A stretch of 64,000 nucleotides of DNA, taken from NCBI GenBank assembly GCA_013400975.1, contig WBMZ01009485.1:1-64000 (forward strand), written 5' to 3'. This document shows, one piece after another, positions 36,491 through 48,917 of the stretch. The translations under genes and the position numbers were made by a program. How positions within the stretch are numbered: position 1 is the first letter of the stretch; the number at the start of each line of letters is the position of its first letter. This DNA comes from Atrichornis clamosus (Eukaryota > Chordata > Aves > Passeriformes > Menuridae). Below the pieces are notes generated by a model that searched no databases, was not told the DNA's origin, and saw only the letters and a program-made list of their open reading frames with translations.

Positions 36491-39400
36491 GGAGAGTCCA
36501 GTGAGCTGATCATCTGAATCCTTCACATTTTCATTATTGCATATTCCTTAATGAAAACTTTAATAAAATCTGTGAAACCTAATAGTGTACAAAAAGGATG
36601 AAATTTCCAATTTGGGAGAAAGCAGCCTCATTTTAATCCTGGAAGCAAATATTAAAAACACAATTAAATGCAAAAGAAAAAAAAGTAAGAAAATGTGATT
36701 GTATATGTACTCATCAGAGCTAGAATTCATATAATATTTCTAACTACTTTTTTTTATACTTCTCCAGTGAAGGGCACATGAGGTTGGCAGTGTACTTTGC
36801 AAACAGTTTGGCCAAAGGGTATCTCTTATGTTTTTCTACCAAAATTCTACTTGCAGGGTAAGAATTTAAGCAATGACAAACACAGCAATAAAAGAATTGT
36901 AAATGTATGTAGTGACTTATGGCAGACACAAACTCCGTCTTTGGAGAGAAAAAATGAATTCAGTAAACCATTGTCCTGTGTCAGAGCCCTTAGAAAATGA
37001 AACTGTCCAGAGATGATTTATCTTGCTTTATTCAAGGCTTGTTATTTGATATCAAATGAGATCTTGGACTTAAGCCGTACACATTCATTGCCTGAACCTT
37101 CTCACACATATACCTGCTGCTTACACCTTTACCACAGAGAGAAACTCTCCACTTCAATGTTTCAAATGAATTTTTCCAGCACAGGCAATACTGCACAACA
37201 TTCAGATTTGTGTTCCAATGATTTAACAAGGATGTGAGCAATGGCCAGTGGCAGTGTGCGACCTAAGCAGATGAGATTGTCAGAACCAAATAAATGAGAT
37301 TTGTTGTGGTTTGTTTGAGGTTTTTTTCTAAATGACTATTTATTCTGCTACTGCAGGTAAGAAAATTGTAAGACAGGAAATGTACTTTGGAAAACAATTG
37401 CTGCTGCAGGCAAGGAAATATCAGTGCAATGTGCATGCACTGTTGATTTCTTTCCCAAATTCCCGTTCTGTTACCAGTGCTAGTTTCATAGTCCTTCAGA
37501 TCACACATTAGAAAAGAGAGAGAAAAAGCTTTTAAAAATGGTGCAACCATAGAGATAATACCACTTAAACATCCATTCATACATTATTTTAAGTTCTACT
37601 TTACGTAATTTCTAAATGCCTAAAACCAAACAGGTCGAAATAATTTTTAAAATCTGGATCAAATATCCCAGAAATCTTCAGTGATTAAAAATATGAGGTG
37701 ACATCTATGGGGAGTAAAAATAAGGCAGATGTGATCCTTGTTTTTAAATTTCCACCTCTGGAAGTAGTTTCACCATCTGTTTGTAGGCACCTGTACCTGG
37801 GTGCCTAAGTTAGAACATCTTTCCCTGGATGCAAAAAGCTCTACAGAGATGAACAGAATCTTTGGTGCTGGACAATACATACGTTTTGGACTTTAGCTCT
37901 GCATCACCTGTGGGAAGAGATGACTCCCCTCTCTTTGTGTATGGAGCCTGAAGACGGAGGGATTTGCTGCCTGGTGTGGACTGCTGAGTTTGATGTCTAA
38001 CGTGAGGTTGTGTGAATACACTTATTTGTAGGATGAGGCTCAGCAGATCTACTGCAAACTTCAACACCTGACCTGGTCATCCCTAGTGCCTGCACAGGCA
38101 GTGAGAGCAACACGGTACACACACACCTCACACAAAAAGGAGGAGTCTGAAAGGGAACACACAAATTTTGCTCCAAAAGTACTCTGTCTCTCCATTGACT
38201 AAATCAGGAATTTTAGCTATTTTTAAATGAGATATATATATATATTTTATGGTGTGCACAGCTAAAGTTAAATTACATGAAGTCCATCCTACATATCCAA
38301 AATTAAACTCTCCACCTAATCTTATCAAGTTTTTATTAGCTGGTTTTCAGGTAGGTGCCAATGTAATCAGAAACATAATTCCCCAAATTGTTATTTATCC
38401 ACGGTGATCTTTTCAATGTTGAACAAAATCTTTGCTAAACATCATGGGTTTACTTTTTCTACTTCCATGGTGAGAAAAAGACTTGGAAATTTCAAATCTA
38501 TTAGCACAGTGATCAATATATATTAACCTTGTTTTAAATAATTATACATAAGATCTGAAAGTACTCTGGGTTAATTTCTAAAATAACTGTGTGAGAGCTC
38601 TGCCTAAACAGAAAACTAAATAATGACTGAAATACTACACAGATTCTGTTAAAGTAAAATTTGCCGTTAGGGACCTGCTTTCAAGGCCTCAGAGTGACTC
38701 CTATGCCACTAGGTTTATGAGAAACTCTCCTGTCCCAGCTGGACCCTGGAAACCAAGCATCCCAGTCTCAGGTTGGGGAACTGACCCTGGTCCATGGAGG
38801 CAACACAAAACAGGGGAAGGTTTTCTCCTAGTGTCTGGAAATCATATCCTTTTCTGTAGATGCCATTCTGTAAGCAAACAAATCAGAAAAGTTTAACCTC
38901 ATCTGTAGGAGTAAAGCCCTTAATAGAGTAATGCCTTAATGTAAGGCACTTTGGAGCTCTCTGTGGTCTGTTATACTAATGGAGATTGCTGGTCACATTT
39001 AATATCTTTGGTAAAATATCCAGTCTCTGTGGGATTGCAATCATGTATAAAGAGGCCAGAGACTGAACAAACACAGCACGCTGCAGGCAATGAGATCAAC
39101 TCAAGTTTGTTAGAGGGAAAAGAGGCTGCAGCTACAAAGGTGTGCTGCACTTTGTTACCGGAATATCTCAATCACCTGTGTTATCTCTCACCACACAGGG
39201 TGCCCAGACCCTGCAGGTCCCCATATCTCAGTCAGAACAGTGGCTTTGCTAGTTCCCAGGGATATTTGGATTCTCATAGAAAAAGGCTGAATAGGCCCAG
39301 AGAGTGCAATGTGCTCTGGACACAGCTGGCAATGCCCCTGCTCTAGTCCTAGTGCAGGTGTGACATTCATGTGTACAAAGCATGTGCAGTCTCACCTGTC

Positions 39401-42400
39401 CTCAGTGTGTCAGACGCACCAGTCACAAACTGCAGCAGATTTCCCCAACAGAAAGAACACTGAGACCCTGACATTAGTCGGTCAAAACCATGTCACTGAG
39501 TAGCACTCAGCCCCATTCTTTTCCTATGAATCCTAGTGTTTAGCCTGTTCCTGCTCCCAAAATATTTATCAAAGACCTTTCAAAATGTTAAGTCCTAATA
39601 TATCTGTTGTCAGTGATATTTCCTTCATCCACTACACTAATGACATATAGTAGACTCCAAGGAAGTAGGGCGATGTAACTTCTGCAAGGGTCAGGCTGGC
39701 TGGTCCCTCTCTTGAGACACCCTCCAGACATTTGTTATTCTGGCTGAAGTCGTTTACATGTGACATTTACTGCCTTCTGTTTTAGAGGAATGGGTATTTT
39801 GAAGACAGATTGCATATTTTTGTAGATTATTTTTCCATATTTACCCTCCCTTAGAAGTTTCAGGTATGTCTGTTTTGGGTCTGATGAATTTTATTACTCT
39901 ATAAGTTATTATTTCTTTTCCTGACATTTTAATATCCAAAAATATTTCCTTTTGCATGCCAGAAAAGAATACGTTCAAAGTAAGTATTCACCCAGCAGTC
40001 TCCTTCACGAAACTCATAAAAAAAACCTGCTAAACCTGTCATCAACATGCTTGTATTCCTTCATAGAACTCTTCAGCTCCTGATGATTCAGTGGAATTAT
40101 CGATGTCTTTCAGACGTCCTGATTTTCATTTGTTTTCACACCATTAGCTATTTATTCTTTGAAATCCATCTTGGCCTTCCTAATTTTCTTCTTACTTAAC
40201 AACTGTTTACTTATCTTCCTGCTTATTGGCTTCATTAGGGTCATATAATAAAGGATTTTTGTTTGACTCATTTTGCTGTTTGAAAGTTGCCATTTAATCA
40301 TGTCAGATAACTTCTGGCCTCCCTTCTGTTCCTCTTTTCCCCTTTTGTTTGTGCTGCCTAATTCCATTCCAGACTTGATCTGTAGAATTTTTTTTCATAA
40401 GTGAGTTTGCCAGTTGCTTTATTTTTTAGCTGTGGAATAATCTGACTCATTGTTCAGGATTTTCCTAATCTTCCTTATAAAGTTTTGTGCCATACAGTTC
40501 CTTTTGGAACTCTTTCCATGTCCTTGAGTGGAAAGGAATTAAGCTGTGTTGGTGGTTAATTTAGAGGTTCAGGACCCTGACTTGTGCTGTCTAAGAAAGG
40601 GGTTCACATAAGAGACTCCCCTCAGTTGCAGAGCCTGCTTTTCTGAGGAGAGAAACCATCCCTGAAATTGAAAAATTTGAAAGAATGCCAGCTGCTGCAG
40701 TTCACTCTCTGATGTCTCAGTAAAAATTTACCTTCTTTGGTGTTTCAAGCCACATCTTTTGACTACTAAACTGAAATGATTTAGTAAACATTATCCTTCT
40801 GTAAAGATAAGGCATGAAGGTAGCAGATAATATCTTAAATAAATTACTGGGGGTCACCTTTCAAAGTCCTTTCATACTGGCAGTTCTTGAATTCTTTCCT
40901 ATATGCTGCCTCAGATGAAGACAGAAACCTGGAATAATGAGGCTGCTACTAGCAGGACTGCATATTCCACAGCCCCTTCTGTCACCCACATTTTAAAGAG
41001 ACTATCTATCTACCTTCTGCCTCAACAGTCTGTGGTGTGGACATAACACACACCAAGACTGTTTGGACACAGTTTGTTCATTTCACTGAGCAAGTCTGTC
41101 TCTCCATTTCAATCCTCAGTTGGGTTTGGTGGAAATTAGAAGGTGCTATTTCCAATGACAAATTAAAAAAATAAACTCTGACCTCATGGATCACTAAGTG
41201 CACTGCTCACCAAGGACTTTATGGATAGTATAAATATGATGATGTTGCTGTTTCCATCCACTGAATTCTTAATACTGCATATCTCCTTTCTTGTGCTTGA
41301 AAAAGTTAATGGTCTTTTTCCCTTCTGTTTTGAAATGGGAAAATATGTAGTGATAGAGTTTCCTAATGGTCATTCAGAATGACATGTTTGCTTACAGTAA
41401 TTTGTGCAAATTGGAAATCCACTTTTCTCCTCAGGAAATGAAATCATTCCCAGTGTTGACACATGTTCCCGGACAGCCGTAATAAACGGACAGTTCACGT
41501 TTCTTGGAACCACGCTGCAGGCTGCCTGCAAAGTTGTCTGTTATTACTTACAGGTAGTCAATCAGTTGTGAACCAGAGTCACACCAGGGGGAGGCTCTGG
41601 AGTGCAGCGGCTGCGCATCTGCGGGTGCCCTTGGAATGTGGATGTGAATCACTGCAGAGAGGGCTGAGTGTAAGGCAGGGGAGCAACCCTCTTGCACTCA
41701 GGCAGAGAAGGAGCACACATCCAGGCTCACTTCCACCATGGTGTATTTGCCTTGTGTAGTAATTATGCCTGGTATGTGCAGAACTTTTGTTCATACCACT
41801 ATTACAAATTTCCTGACTCATCTGCCCCTCCCTTTCAGTTTAATTTTATTTTTCAATCTCATATAATTTATCTCCAAAGGTATATTTCATTGCCATAAGT
41901 GGAAATTATTCTTAGTTGATGGTGTCATATGTAAAGCAGAAGACAAAAGTTAGTCATGCATGGAACCTTATTATTCTAAACCAAATATGTGTCTGGCAAG
42001 TTGTTCATTTTCAGTGCTAGATTTCTTATTATTTTTACAGAGACTACGTGGAGAATTTCCAAATGCAGGTGCTAAATGTAATTTTCGAGGTACTGCAAAC
42101 AGAGAGGAGGTTTTTTTTAGAAAAATGTTAGTTCTATTTCATACGGTTTTATCTATATATAGCGAATGTATAACGAGTTTAGTAACTTCTTAATAGACTG
42201 TAAAATCCCGGAGGTTTTTTGAACAGGAGTAATGAAATGAAGGAGCTGTGGAACGTGTAAATTTGATATATTTTCAGTGACATATACATAATAATTTTTA
42301 TATTGCATACCATTAGCATTTTAGTCTTGAATTACAATCTTCCTGAATGTTAAAAAAACCCTGATCAGAAACAATGTTGTTGGATGCTATTTCTAATAAT

Positions 42401-43923
42401 AAAATATAAGCATGTTTATAATTTATGCTTTCCATGAGGAAACAACAATAGTTCTGACTGAACATCTTCAGTATATTAGAAAAGCTATTATAAATTATGC
42501 ATAGTATAAATATAATTAAACATTACCCAAAGGCTTTTATTATTACTTTCAGACTCATCCCTCTCCTCACAGTCGCTGCCCTTCCCATACAATTTCAAAC
42601 CTACACACACAACAGGCTATTGATATGCCAGGACTTTCCACGGATTGCTGCAGCCATTCAGCACTGCCTCCGTTCTCAAGACTCTTAACCAGGTACCATG
42701 GATGACTGGGCTTTGACGTGTAGATAGCTAAAATAAGGATATCTTGTTTTGGTTTGTGTTTTTAAATAAGGCAGCAAAGACGGCAGACTTTGAAAGTTAA
42801 GTGATAGCTCAGCTGTTCTGAGCAGTGGTTCCCAGGCCACCAAGACCTGGTGTTTCCATCCATGGAGGGGTGAGCACACTACAGTGTGCTTTGTGCAGCT
42901 CTTCTTGTGGCCCACAAAAGTCAGCAAGTGTTCTGGAAGCAATGAGGAGATGTGGACAGGTTTGATTCCCCCTGGTTTGCTCATACAAAGCACAGGGCTC
43001 AATGCAGGGGCCTCTGGGTGAAAGTCCACAGCCTGTACTGTGCAGATGTTCAGTGCAGCTCATTGAATGGTCTCTAAAATGGGCAAAAAAGAGACTGGTA
43101 GCATTTCTAATCCTCAATACACAGACAGATAAAAGACATTTGTGTGTATGAGCAAGAAATATACCCATCCTTTAATAATTTATTATTCCCACAGCTTGTG
43201 AACTGCTGCTTTCTTTATTAAAAATTATATTTACTCTTATCTTACATAGAGAAGCAGATAGGAAAGAGAAATGAGGGAGAGCTTCCCATGTGTCTGATCC
43301 AGTAAGAATTACCCTTTTTACCTGCTGCAGTGCAGAGATCCTGGTCACCAACCCCTACAGCTGGGAATAGAAATCCTTGTGGATTGCACCAAGGACACCA
43401 CTGCAGGCAGGTGCACCCTGGTGTGCTAAGCAGGATCTCGGAGCAGGACAGACAATATCAGCAAGATATGCCCCTGCCCACACCTCTGTCCACTGCCAGC
43501 CAGACTTGAAGAGAAATTTGTTGCACATATTTATGCCCATAAAAGAAACAAAATCAGGATCTGTCATTAAGAGACCAATGACTTTTCCAGGGCTGCTGAC
43601 CCGACTCTTTTTTTGCCTGAAACCTTGGATTAGTGCTAAGAGAATATTAATACTAATACTACTAATTAAAAAAAAAAAATTGAAATCATGTGTTGGTCTT
43701 TCCCACATTTTATTTTCACTAAGTTTAATTTCCATGTGATTTTAAAAAGCACATAAGGAGAATCTTTACACTCTAGGTTGAACTGAAAAAAATTAAATTG
43801 TTACACATTGAAAGGTATTGCATTTTTTCTGGTAGTCCACTTTTGACAGAATTTTTGATAAGTGATGGAATCAGTGTCATGCATATTTTATGGTGAGAAT
43901 TAAGTTTTATTTCAAAATGATAA
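36491..43923. other. Unique AT-rich non-coding sequence
   Basis: 7.4 kb without a recognised gene or mobile element. There is an (AT)n run at 38232-38245. A pyrimidine-rich segment at 40150-40380 gives a lysine-rich antisense frame of no known family. The open frames up to 131 residues (for example 38951-39346) show no domains. Confidence 0.5.
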
Positions 43924-44072
43924 AAACCCAAACCAAACTAACCAAGCAACCAACCACAACAACAACAACAAAAGAAAAACTACAAAAAAAAAAACCCCAA
44001 CCAAAAAAACCCCACCTCCCCAAGAAAAACCTACCGAAAACCCCTCTCAAAACAAAGAAACAAAAAAATAAA
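43924..44072 (+). repeat. A/C-rich, strand-asymmetric low-complexity tract
   Basis: The plus strand is almost entirely A and C for about 150 bp, with units such as CCAAAC, CAA and CCCCA, while G and T are nearly absent. The frames here encode only Lys, Pro, Thr, Gln and Asn and are artefacts. It lies 330 bp upstream of the CR1 cluster. Confidence 0.85.
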
Positions 44073-44397
44073 TCTTGTAATCACAAATAGACTGTTTCTT
44101 CATGGTCTATTTATTTAGATTTTGGGAAAATCTCTTTCTTTTCCAAAAATGCATTTTATAAGAGGAAAAGTGCAGATACTTTTCCAACATAAATAAAAAT
44201 TTTAAAAGCACAAAATATTAAAACCCTGTACATCTAAGAAATCCAGGGCAATTGCAGTTTTTCCTTCCAACCCTTCAATAACAAGCTCAATAACAATGTC
44301 TAATTTCCATAAAAATATTTCACTTACTGCTTGACGTGACTGTTTTAATATCACCTACAAATTAGTGAAGACTTCACTAAGGGCAATCATTTCTGAC

Positions 44398-44500
44398 TGG
44401 TTTGGTGGCCTTCTACGATGAGGTTACAGCATTGGTGGATGAGGAACGAGCAAGGGATGTCATCTGCCTCGATGATGTCGCTTTTAGTCTCCCCTCATCA
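44398..44500 (+). pseudogene. CR1 LINE reverse-transcriptase remnant
   Basis: On the plus strand the frame beginning at 44401 reads LVAFYDEVTALVDEERARDV and goes on with 'ICLDD' before hitting a stop near 44509. This is the start of a conserved CR1 ORF2 reverse-transcriptase stretch just before the catalytic palm motifs. The catalytic region itself is missing: within 40 bases the sequence jumps to CR1 3'-UTR-like sequence. The element therefore has a large internal deletion or is two abutting fragments. It is dead. Confidence 0.8.
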
Positions 44501-44572
44501 CGTTAAACTGTGCCACAGGTCATCCTTGTCCAGAAATCTGGAGAGGGGCTTTTTACAAGCACAGGTAGTGAG
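44501..44572 (+). mobile_element. CR1 'outer' copy, 5' segment (interrupted)
   Basis: 'ccacaggtcatccttgtcc', 'agaaatctggagaggggct' and 'ttttacaagcacaggtagtg' match the CR1 3' UTR just before its 'gataggacaagggg' block. That block is absent here and appears instead at 45138, after the inserted copy. This is the left part of a CR1 split by a later insertion. Confidence 0.75.
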
Positions 44573-45137
44573 TACTCCCTGCGTGCTCACCTCAAGGTAC
44601 GTCACTTTGAGTACTGTGTGCCATTTTGGGAGCCACAATGTCAGAAAGACGTAAAGCTGCTACAGAGTGTTCAAAGGCGGGCTGTGAAGATGGTGAAAGG
44701 TCTGGAGGGAATCTGTGTGAGGAGTGGCTGAGGTCACTTGGTCTGTTCCCTGGAGAAGAGGAGACTGAGGGGAGACCTCACTGCAGTTACAACTTCCTCT
44801 TGAGGGGAAGAGGAGGGGCAGACACTGATCTCTTCCCTGTGCTGACCAGTGACTGGAACCAAGGGAATGGCCTGAAGTTGTATCAGGGGAGGTTTAGGTT
44901 GGATATTAGGTAAACATTTTTCACCCAGAGGGTGGCTGGGCACTGGAACAGGCTCCCCAGGGAAGTGATCACAGCACGAAACCTGACAGAATTCAAGAAG
45001 GGTTTGGACCATTCTCTCAGGAACATGGTGTGATTGTTGATGTGTCCTGTGCAGGGCCAGGAGTTGGACTTTGATGATCCTTGTGGATGCCTTCCAACTC
45101 AGGATATTCTCTGATTATCTGATTCTATTATTCTGTG
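44573..45137 (+). mobile_element. CR1 'inner' copy inserted into an older CR1, plus strand
   Basis: A 5'-truncated CR1 of about 565 bp in plus orientation. It contains 'cacaatgtcagaaagacg', 'gaggagtggctgaggtcact', 'gaggagactgaggggagac', 'ggtttaggttggatattagg', 'ggaacaggctccccagggaa' and 'ttggactttgatgatccttg', and ends in imperfect 'gattctat' and 'attctgtgat' repeats at about 45137. It is the same subfamily type as the minus-strand copy at 17936-18436. Sequence matching a single different CR1 flanks it on both sides. Confidence 0.88.
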
Positions 45138-45403
45138 ATAAGACAAGGGGAAGTGGCTTTAAACTGAAAGAGGGCAGGTTTAGGTTAGACATGAGGAAGA
45201 AATCCTTTACTGTTAAAGTGATGAGACACAGGCACACTTGCCCAGAGGATTTGTGAATGCCCCGTCCCTGGATGTGCTCAAGGCCAGGCTGGATGGGACT
45301 TTGAGCAACCTGGTGTAGTGGAAGGTGTCCCAGCCCATGTCAGGTGGGATGAAATTAGATTATATTTAAGGTCCCTTCCAACCCAAACAATTCTATGACT
45401 CTA
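45138..45403 (+). mobile_element. CR1 'outer' copy, 3' segment
   Basis: It starts with 'gataagacaaggggaagtgg' and runs through 'ctgaaagagggcaggttt', 'aggttagacatgaggaag', 'gtgatgagacacagg', 'gccccgtccctggatgtgct' and 'ggtcccttccaacccaaaca' to two tail repeats, 'attctatg' and 'actctatg', at 45403. This is the typical 3' end of a CR1. It joins seamlessly with the segment ending at 44572 once the inner copy is removed. Confidence 0.9.
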
Positions 45404-46864
45404 TGAAAGATGTTTACTTTTCCCAGTGTTTTCCTATAACTGTAAATACCTCCACAGAATGCCTTTTCCATAATAAATTTTCAACATTTAAACAAAGAAA
45501 TGGAGTGGAGTGTTCTAGAACCAAATGTAGTAAATATGCATCACCAATTGTTCACCCAGCCAAAGCAGCACATGCTCTCCATGTGCCCCTTAGATGAGCA
45601 GTCACTCATCCATGCACTCAGCTCTCACTGATGCTTTCTTGTAACCATCAGATCTGGTCAATGTGTTCTCAAATTTAAATGCAAGCATCTGTGGAACTCC
45701 AGAAATGCTCCTGATGTGGAAGTGATCACTGCTGTCATGTAATTTCAGACACTGGAGTTCACAGCTGTGCTTTGATATAATGTTTCAGAAAGACTGTAAA
45801 ACAGTGAGGATAACTTCTGGGGAATACAGCAGTTATCCTCTTATCCTGCCATCCTGCAAAGAGCCACACACATAAGAGACTTGAACTTGTATCTGCTGCT
45901 GCTAGAATGAAAGAAAATTTACACATAAACTTCAGATGTTTTGCAGAACTAAGCATGAGAAGCTGTTTCTGACTGCCAGTATTTTTTAGTTAACTAGGTT
46001 TCCAGCTGCCTGCTTGCCTTCCTTCTTGCTTTCCTTCTTTCCCTGTTTCCTTCCCTCTCTCCCTCTTCTCCTTCTTTCCATTCAGAATCCATCCATTATT
46101 GTGTATTCTTGAAGAACACCCAGAACCACAATATTTATGAGGAGGTTGCTGATACATCAGTAATGACAACTTCTTGAAGTCGAAGAAGAAAGCAGAGATA
46201 AGTTTGAAGGTGAAAATGTTACAGAGCTGCAGAGTAACTTAGCTGCTTATAAAACATATCTCCAAGCACATTGCACCATAGCAATGGAAGCTGAACTGGG
46301 ACTACAACCAATCTAACCCTTCCTATTCTCACTCCTGGGAATTTTGTAGACACTAAAGCTTTCTGTATTTAATTCAGAGATTTCTTTTCCAGATTGTTCT
46401 GTGATAAAATTCAGCTGACCTGAACTTGGATTAAAGAGGGGTGAGGTTTTAGTTGGAAGTCTGGAGAAAAATATTTAAATTCAACTGGGTTTTTTTTTAA
46501 TTGTTCTAAAGCCCTTCCAACCCTGAACTGGAAGAGAGTGCTAAGACCAACTAATAGAGCTTTAAGAACGCATACTGAAGTCCAGTTTCCCGTACTGTCA
46601 TTTTGCTTTGGAAATGTCACAGCTTTAAGTAATTCATTGGAAAACAGCAATTAGGAGGGGGAATCCAGGGCACAGCAAGTTACCCAACTAGCTCAAGGGC
46701 ACATGAGACTGGGTGAAAGAAAAAAGCAAAACAATTAAACAAGAATCAGTTCAGATCTTACCTCTCCATCTTCTGTTGTAGCCACTAGAAACAACACCAG
46801 ACCCTGAACTTTCTCTCGTGTGTCTGTATTTTCCAGCAAAGCACATCTAAATTTTAAGTCTGGT
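45404..46864. other. Unique sequence with a pyrimidine tract
   Basis: No gene or mobile element is seen apart from the C/T tract at 46015-46083. Confidence 0.5.
46015..46083 (+). repeat. Pyrimidine (CT-rich) tract
   Basis: About 69 bp that are C/T except for a few G, built of TTCC, CTTT and CCTC units. Such homopurine-homopyrimidine tracts can form triplex DNA. It is a degenerate microsatellite. Confidence 0.8.
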
Positions 46865-47403
46865 AGAATCATAGGATACTTTGTGTTGGTGGGAAGCTTA
46901 AAGTGTCATAAAGACCAACTCTCCTGTAATGAACAGGGGTATCTTCAACAATATCAGGTTGCTCAAAGCCCCATCCAACCTGACCTTGAATGTTTGCAGG
47001 GAAGGGGCATCTACCACCTCCCTAGGCAACATGTGCCAGGGTTTTTTGAAAAAAAAATTTTCCTTTTATCTACTCTAAATCGACCCTCCTTCACTTTAAA
47101 TCCATTATCCCTTGTCCTGCCACAACAGGCCCTGCCAAAAGTTCATCCCCATCTCTCTCACAGACCCCATTCAAGTACCAGAAAGTTGCTGTAAGAGCTC
47201 TCTTCTCTGGAGCCTTCTCTTCCTCAGGCTGAACAACCCCAATTCTCTGAGCCTGCCTTCACATGAGTGGTGTTCCAGCCCTCTGATCATCTTCAAGGGC
47301 TTCCTCTGGACTCGCTCTGGCAGCTCCATGTCTTTCCAGTGCTGGGGACCCCAGAGCAGGACACAATACTGCAGACAGGGTCTCCTCCAGCTATCTTCCA
47401 AAA
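46865..47403 (-). mobile_element. CR1 LINE fragment, minus strand
   Basis: The plus strand begins 'gaatcataggatactttgtg', the reversed 3' end. It continues with 'caggttgctcaaagccccat', 'gggaaggggcatctaccac', 'ccttgtcctgcc', 'aggctgaacaaccccaatt', 'gttccagccctctgatcat' and 'tgctggggaccccagagcag', ending near 47403. About 540 bp are kept, with a small A/T insertion around 47041-47066. The minus-strand frame at 47171-47401 is the degraded CR1 ORF2 end. Confidence 0.9.
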
Positions 47404-47534
47404 CTTTTTTTAGTTATATATTTTACAATAGTTATTAGCCTCTGTGTCTGTTTGAAATTATTTTGTACCACCGAAGAAGTCTTATTTGCATAGGGAGATT
47501 TGATAGCAGGAGGGAACATTCTTCAGAACAAAAG

Positions 47535-47591
47535 CGGAGCTGACACGCTGGCGTGTCCTTTGCCGCGATTGGTGCGGCGGTGCCGAGTCGA
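47535..47591. promoter_or_regulatory. Isolated CpG cluster with inverted repeats and an inverted CCAAT box
   Basis: Nine CpGs fall in 57 bp, in a region otherwise almost free of CpG. Two inverted repeats are present: GACACGC (47542-47548) with GCGTGTC (47551-47557), and GCCGC (47562-47566) with GCGGC (47574-47578). An ATTGG (CCAAT reversed) sits in the loop of the second at 47568-47572. Retained CpGs suggest unmethylated or constrained DNA. It could be a small enhancer or an alternative promoter; it is too short for a standard CpG island. Confidence 0.4.
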
Positions 47592-48849
47592 GGTGTATTT
47601 GTGATGCAACCTTTCCTATTAGCAACTGACCTTTCTTCCTGATCAGTCCCTGTGCTTTCTGGCTTTTATACGGTGTTGAAAAGAAGAATCCTCAAATGTC
47701 TTTTCTGGCAGAGAGTCAGAAACTAGCAAAGGGATGTGACGATGAGAAAAATCTAATTGTTTAACAGCAGAGAAAGCTGGCATAATATAAGGTAGATTTC
47801 AGGAGAAAATACGGTGTGTAAAGAATAGAAATACAATAAAGACAAACACACTCAAACACACACACAAAAAGAAGTTTTAACAAGAAAAATCAAGTGCTTG
47901 GAAAACAAAATAAAGAGGAGGAAAAGCCCTGATTGTGGAAAATGGCATATATATATATATAATATGTAAAGTAGCTGAATTAAATTAAGATTTTACAATA
48001 AAAGAATTTCTTTCCTGGCCAGAAAATTGCTCTCTATTTATTACAGGGTTACTCAGGGCAGGTGCTACTTTTTATCATGCATCTCACAAGTGTCTTTGAA
48101 AGTCTGCTCCAGCAGTAAATAGATGTTAAGATTAAAAATTTGAGTGAAATATTCCACTGTGTTTTCGGTCAAGTAATCTGCTTTATAGACCAGAACATAC
48201 CCACACTCAGTTTAATCAAGATTCATTGGAGTTCAGGATTCTATCCTTCAAGGAAAAAAAACAGTTCTAGAACCTTGGCATAACAGTAGAGGTGTGATGT
48301 AGCAATACTTTATAGCACAGCTTCTTTGCAGTGATTTGTGTGAATAAAGTCTAATCCAGCAGACTGTCTCAAAACCCGCCAGCTTCCCTGGTTGTGGAAC
48401 ATAAGATTTACCACAATGTCAGAAATAACATTTGTCAACTCATTTATCCACTTATGGACTAGGGCCAGAGTCAAATACTTCAGAATAAGATGAAACAGCT
48501 CTCACAGGAGACAGCTATATGATAATCTGCCTGAGTAATGCTCTTATCCTAGATCTTAACAGTTACTGTTTGTCTTGAGCTTTGTATCATGAGGATTCAT
48601 CTGTCTTTCCTCATCTTAGCTGTTTTCTTTACCTTAGGTATTCTGTGTTATATTATTTATAAGTGTATATATACTCCCTCCCTACCTTTGTCTACATTCT
48701 TGGTCTCGAACTTTCAGTGGAAATGTGTTGTATGTTAAATGGTGTACAGTGGAGGGAAAAAAGCAAATAGCTGTACTGGCTTTTGTCCCTTCAAAAAGAG
48801 ACATTTGAGAATCTTCTGTTGATGTCCAAAATGTCACCTTTTCTCACAG

Positions 48850-48917
48850 TCTAAAAGATGCTGCTGTGGTTTGCTGTTATGTGGGGTGTCCTGTGCTCAT
48901 GGCTGGCCCCTATAAAG
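48850..48917 (+). other. Candidate exon (unproven), 68 bp
   Basis: Both borders are strong: acceptor 'caccttttctcacag' ending at 48849, and donor 'aaag|gtgagtg' after 48917. One frame is open (one base, 22 codons, one base), giving a hydrophobic, Cys-containing peptide with AAVVCCYVGCPVLMAG. The two others have stops. I do not recognise it. It may be an exon of a coding or non-coding transcript, or chance. Confidence 0.25.

Noticed and set aside
38951..39346. 131-residue plus-strand frame
   Set aside because: No homology, signal peptide or domain can be recognised; the length is within chance for 64 kb in six frames.
40150..40380. Lysine-rich antisense frame in a pyrimidine-rich segment, considered as an old repeat or coding exon
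   Set aside because: I could not match it to any repeat family and it lacks splice borders.
43355..43739. Two mirror open frames of 120 and 126 residues on opposite strands
   Set aside because: Overlapping frames on both strands of non-coding DNA with no recognisable domain; taken as chance.
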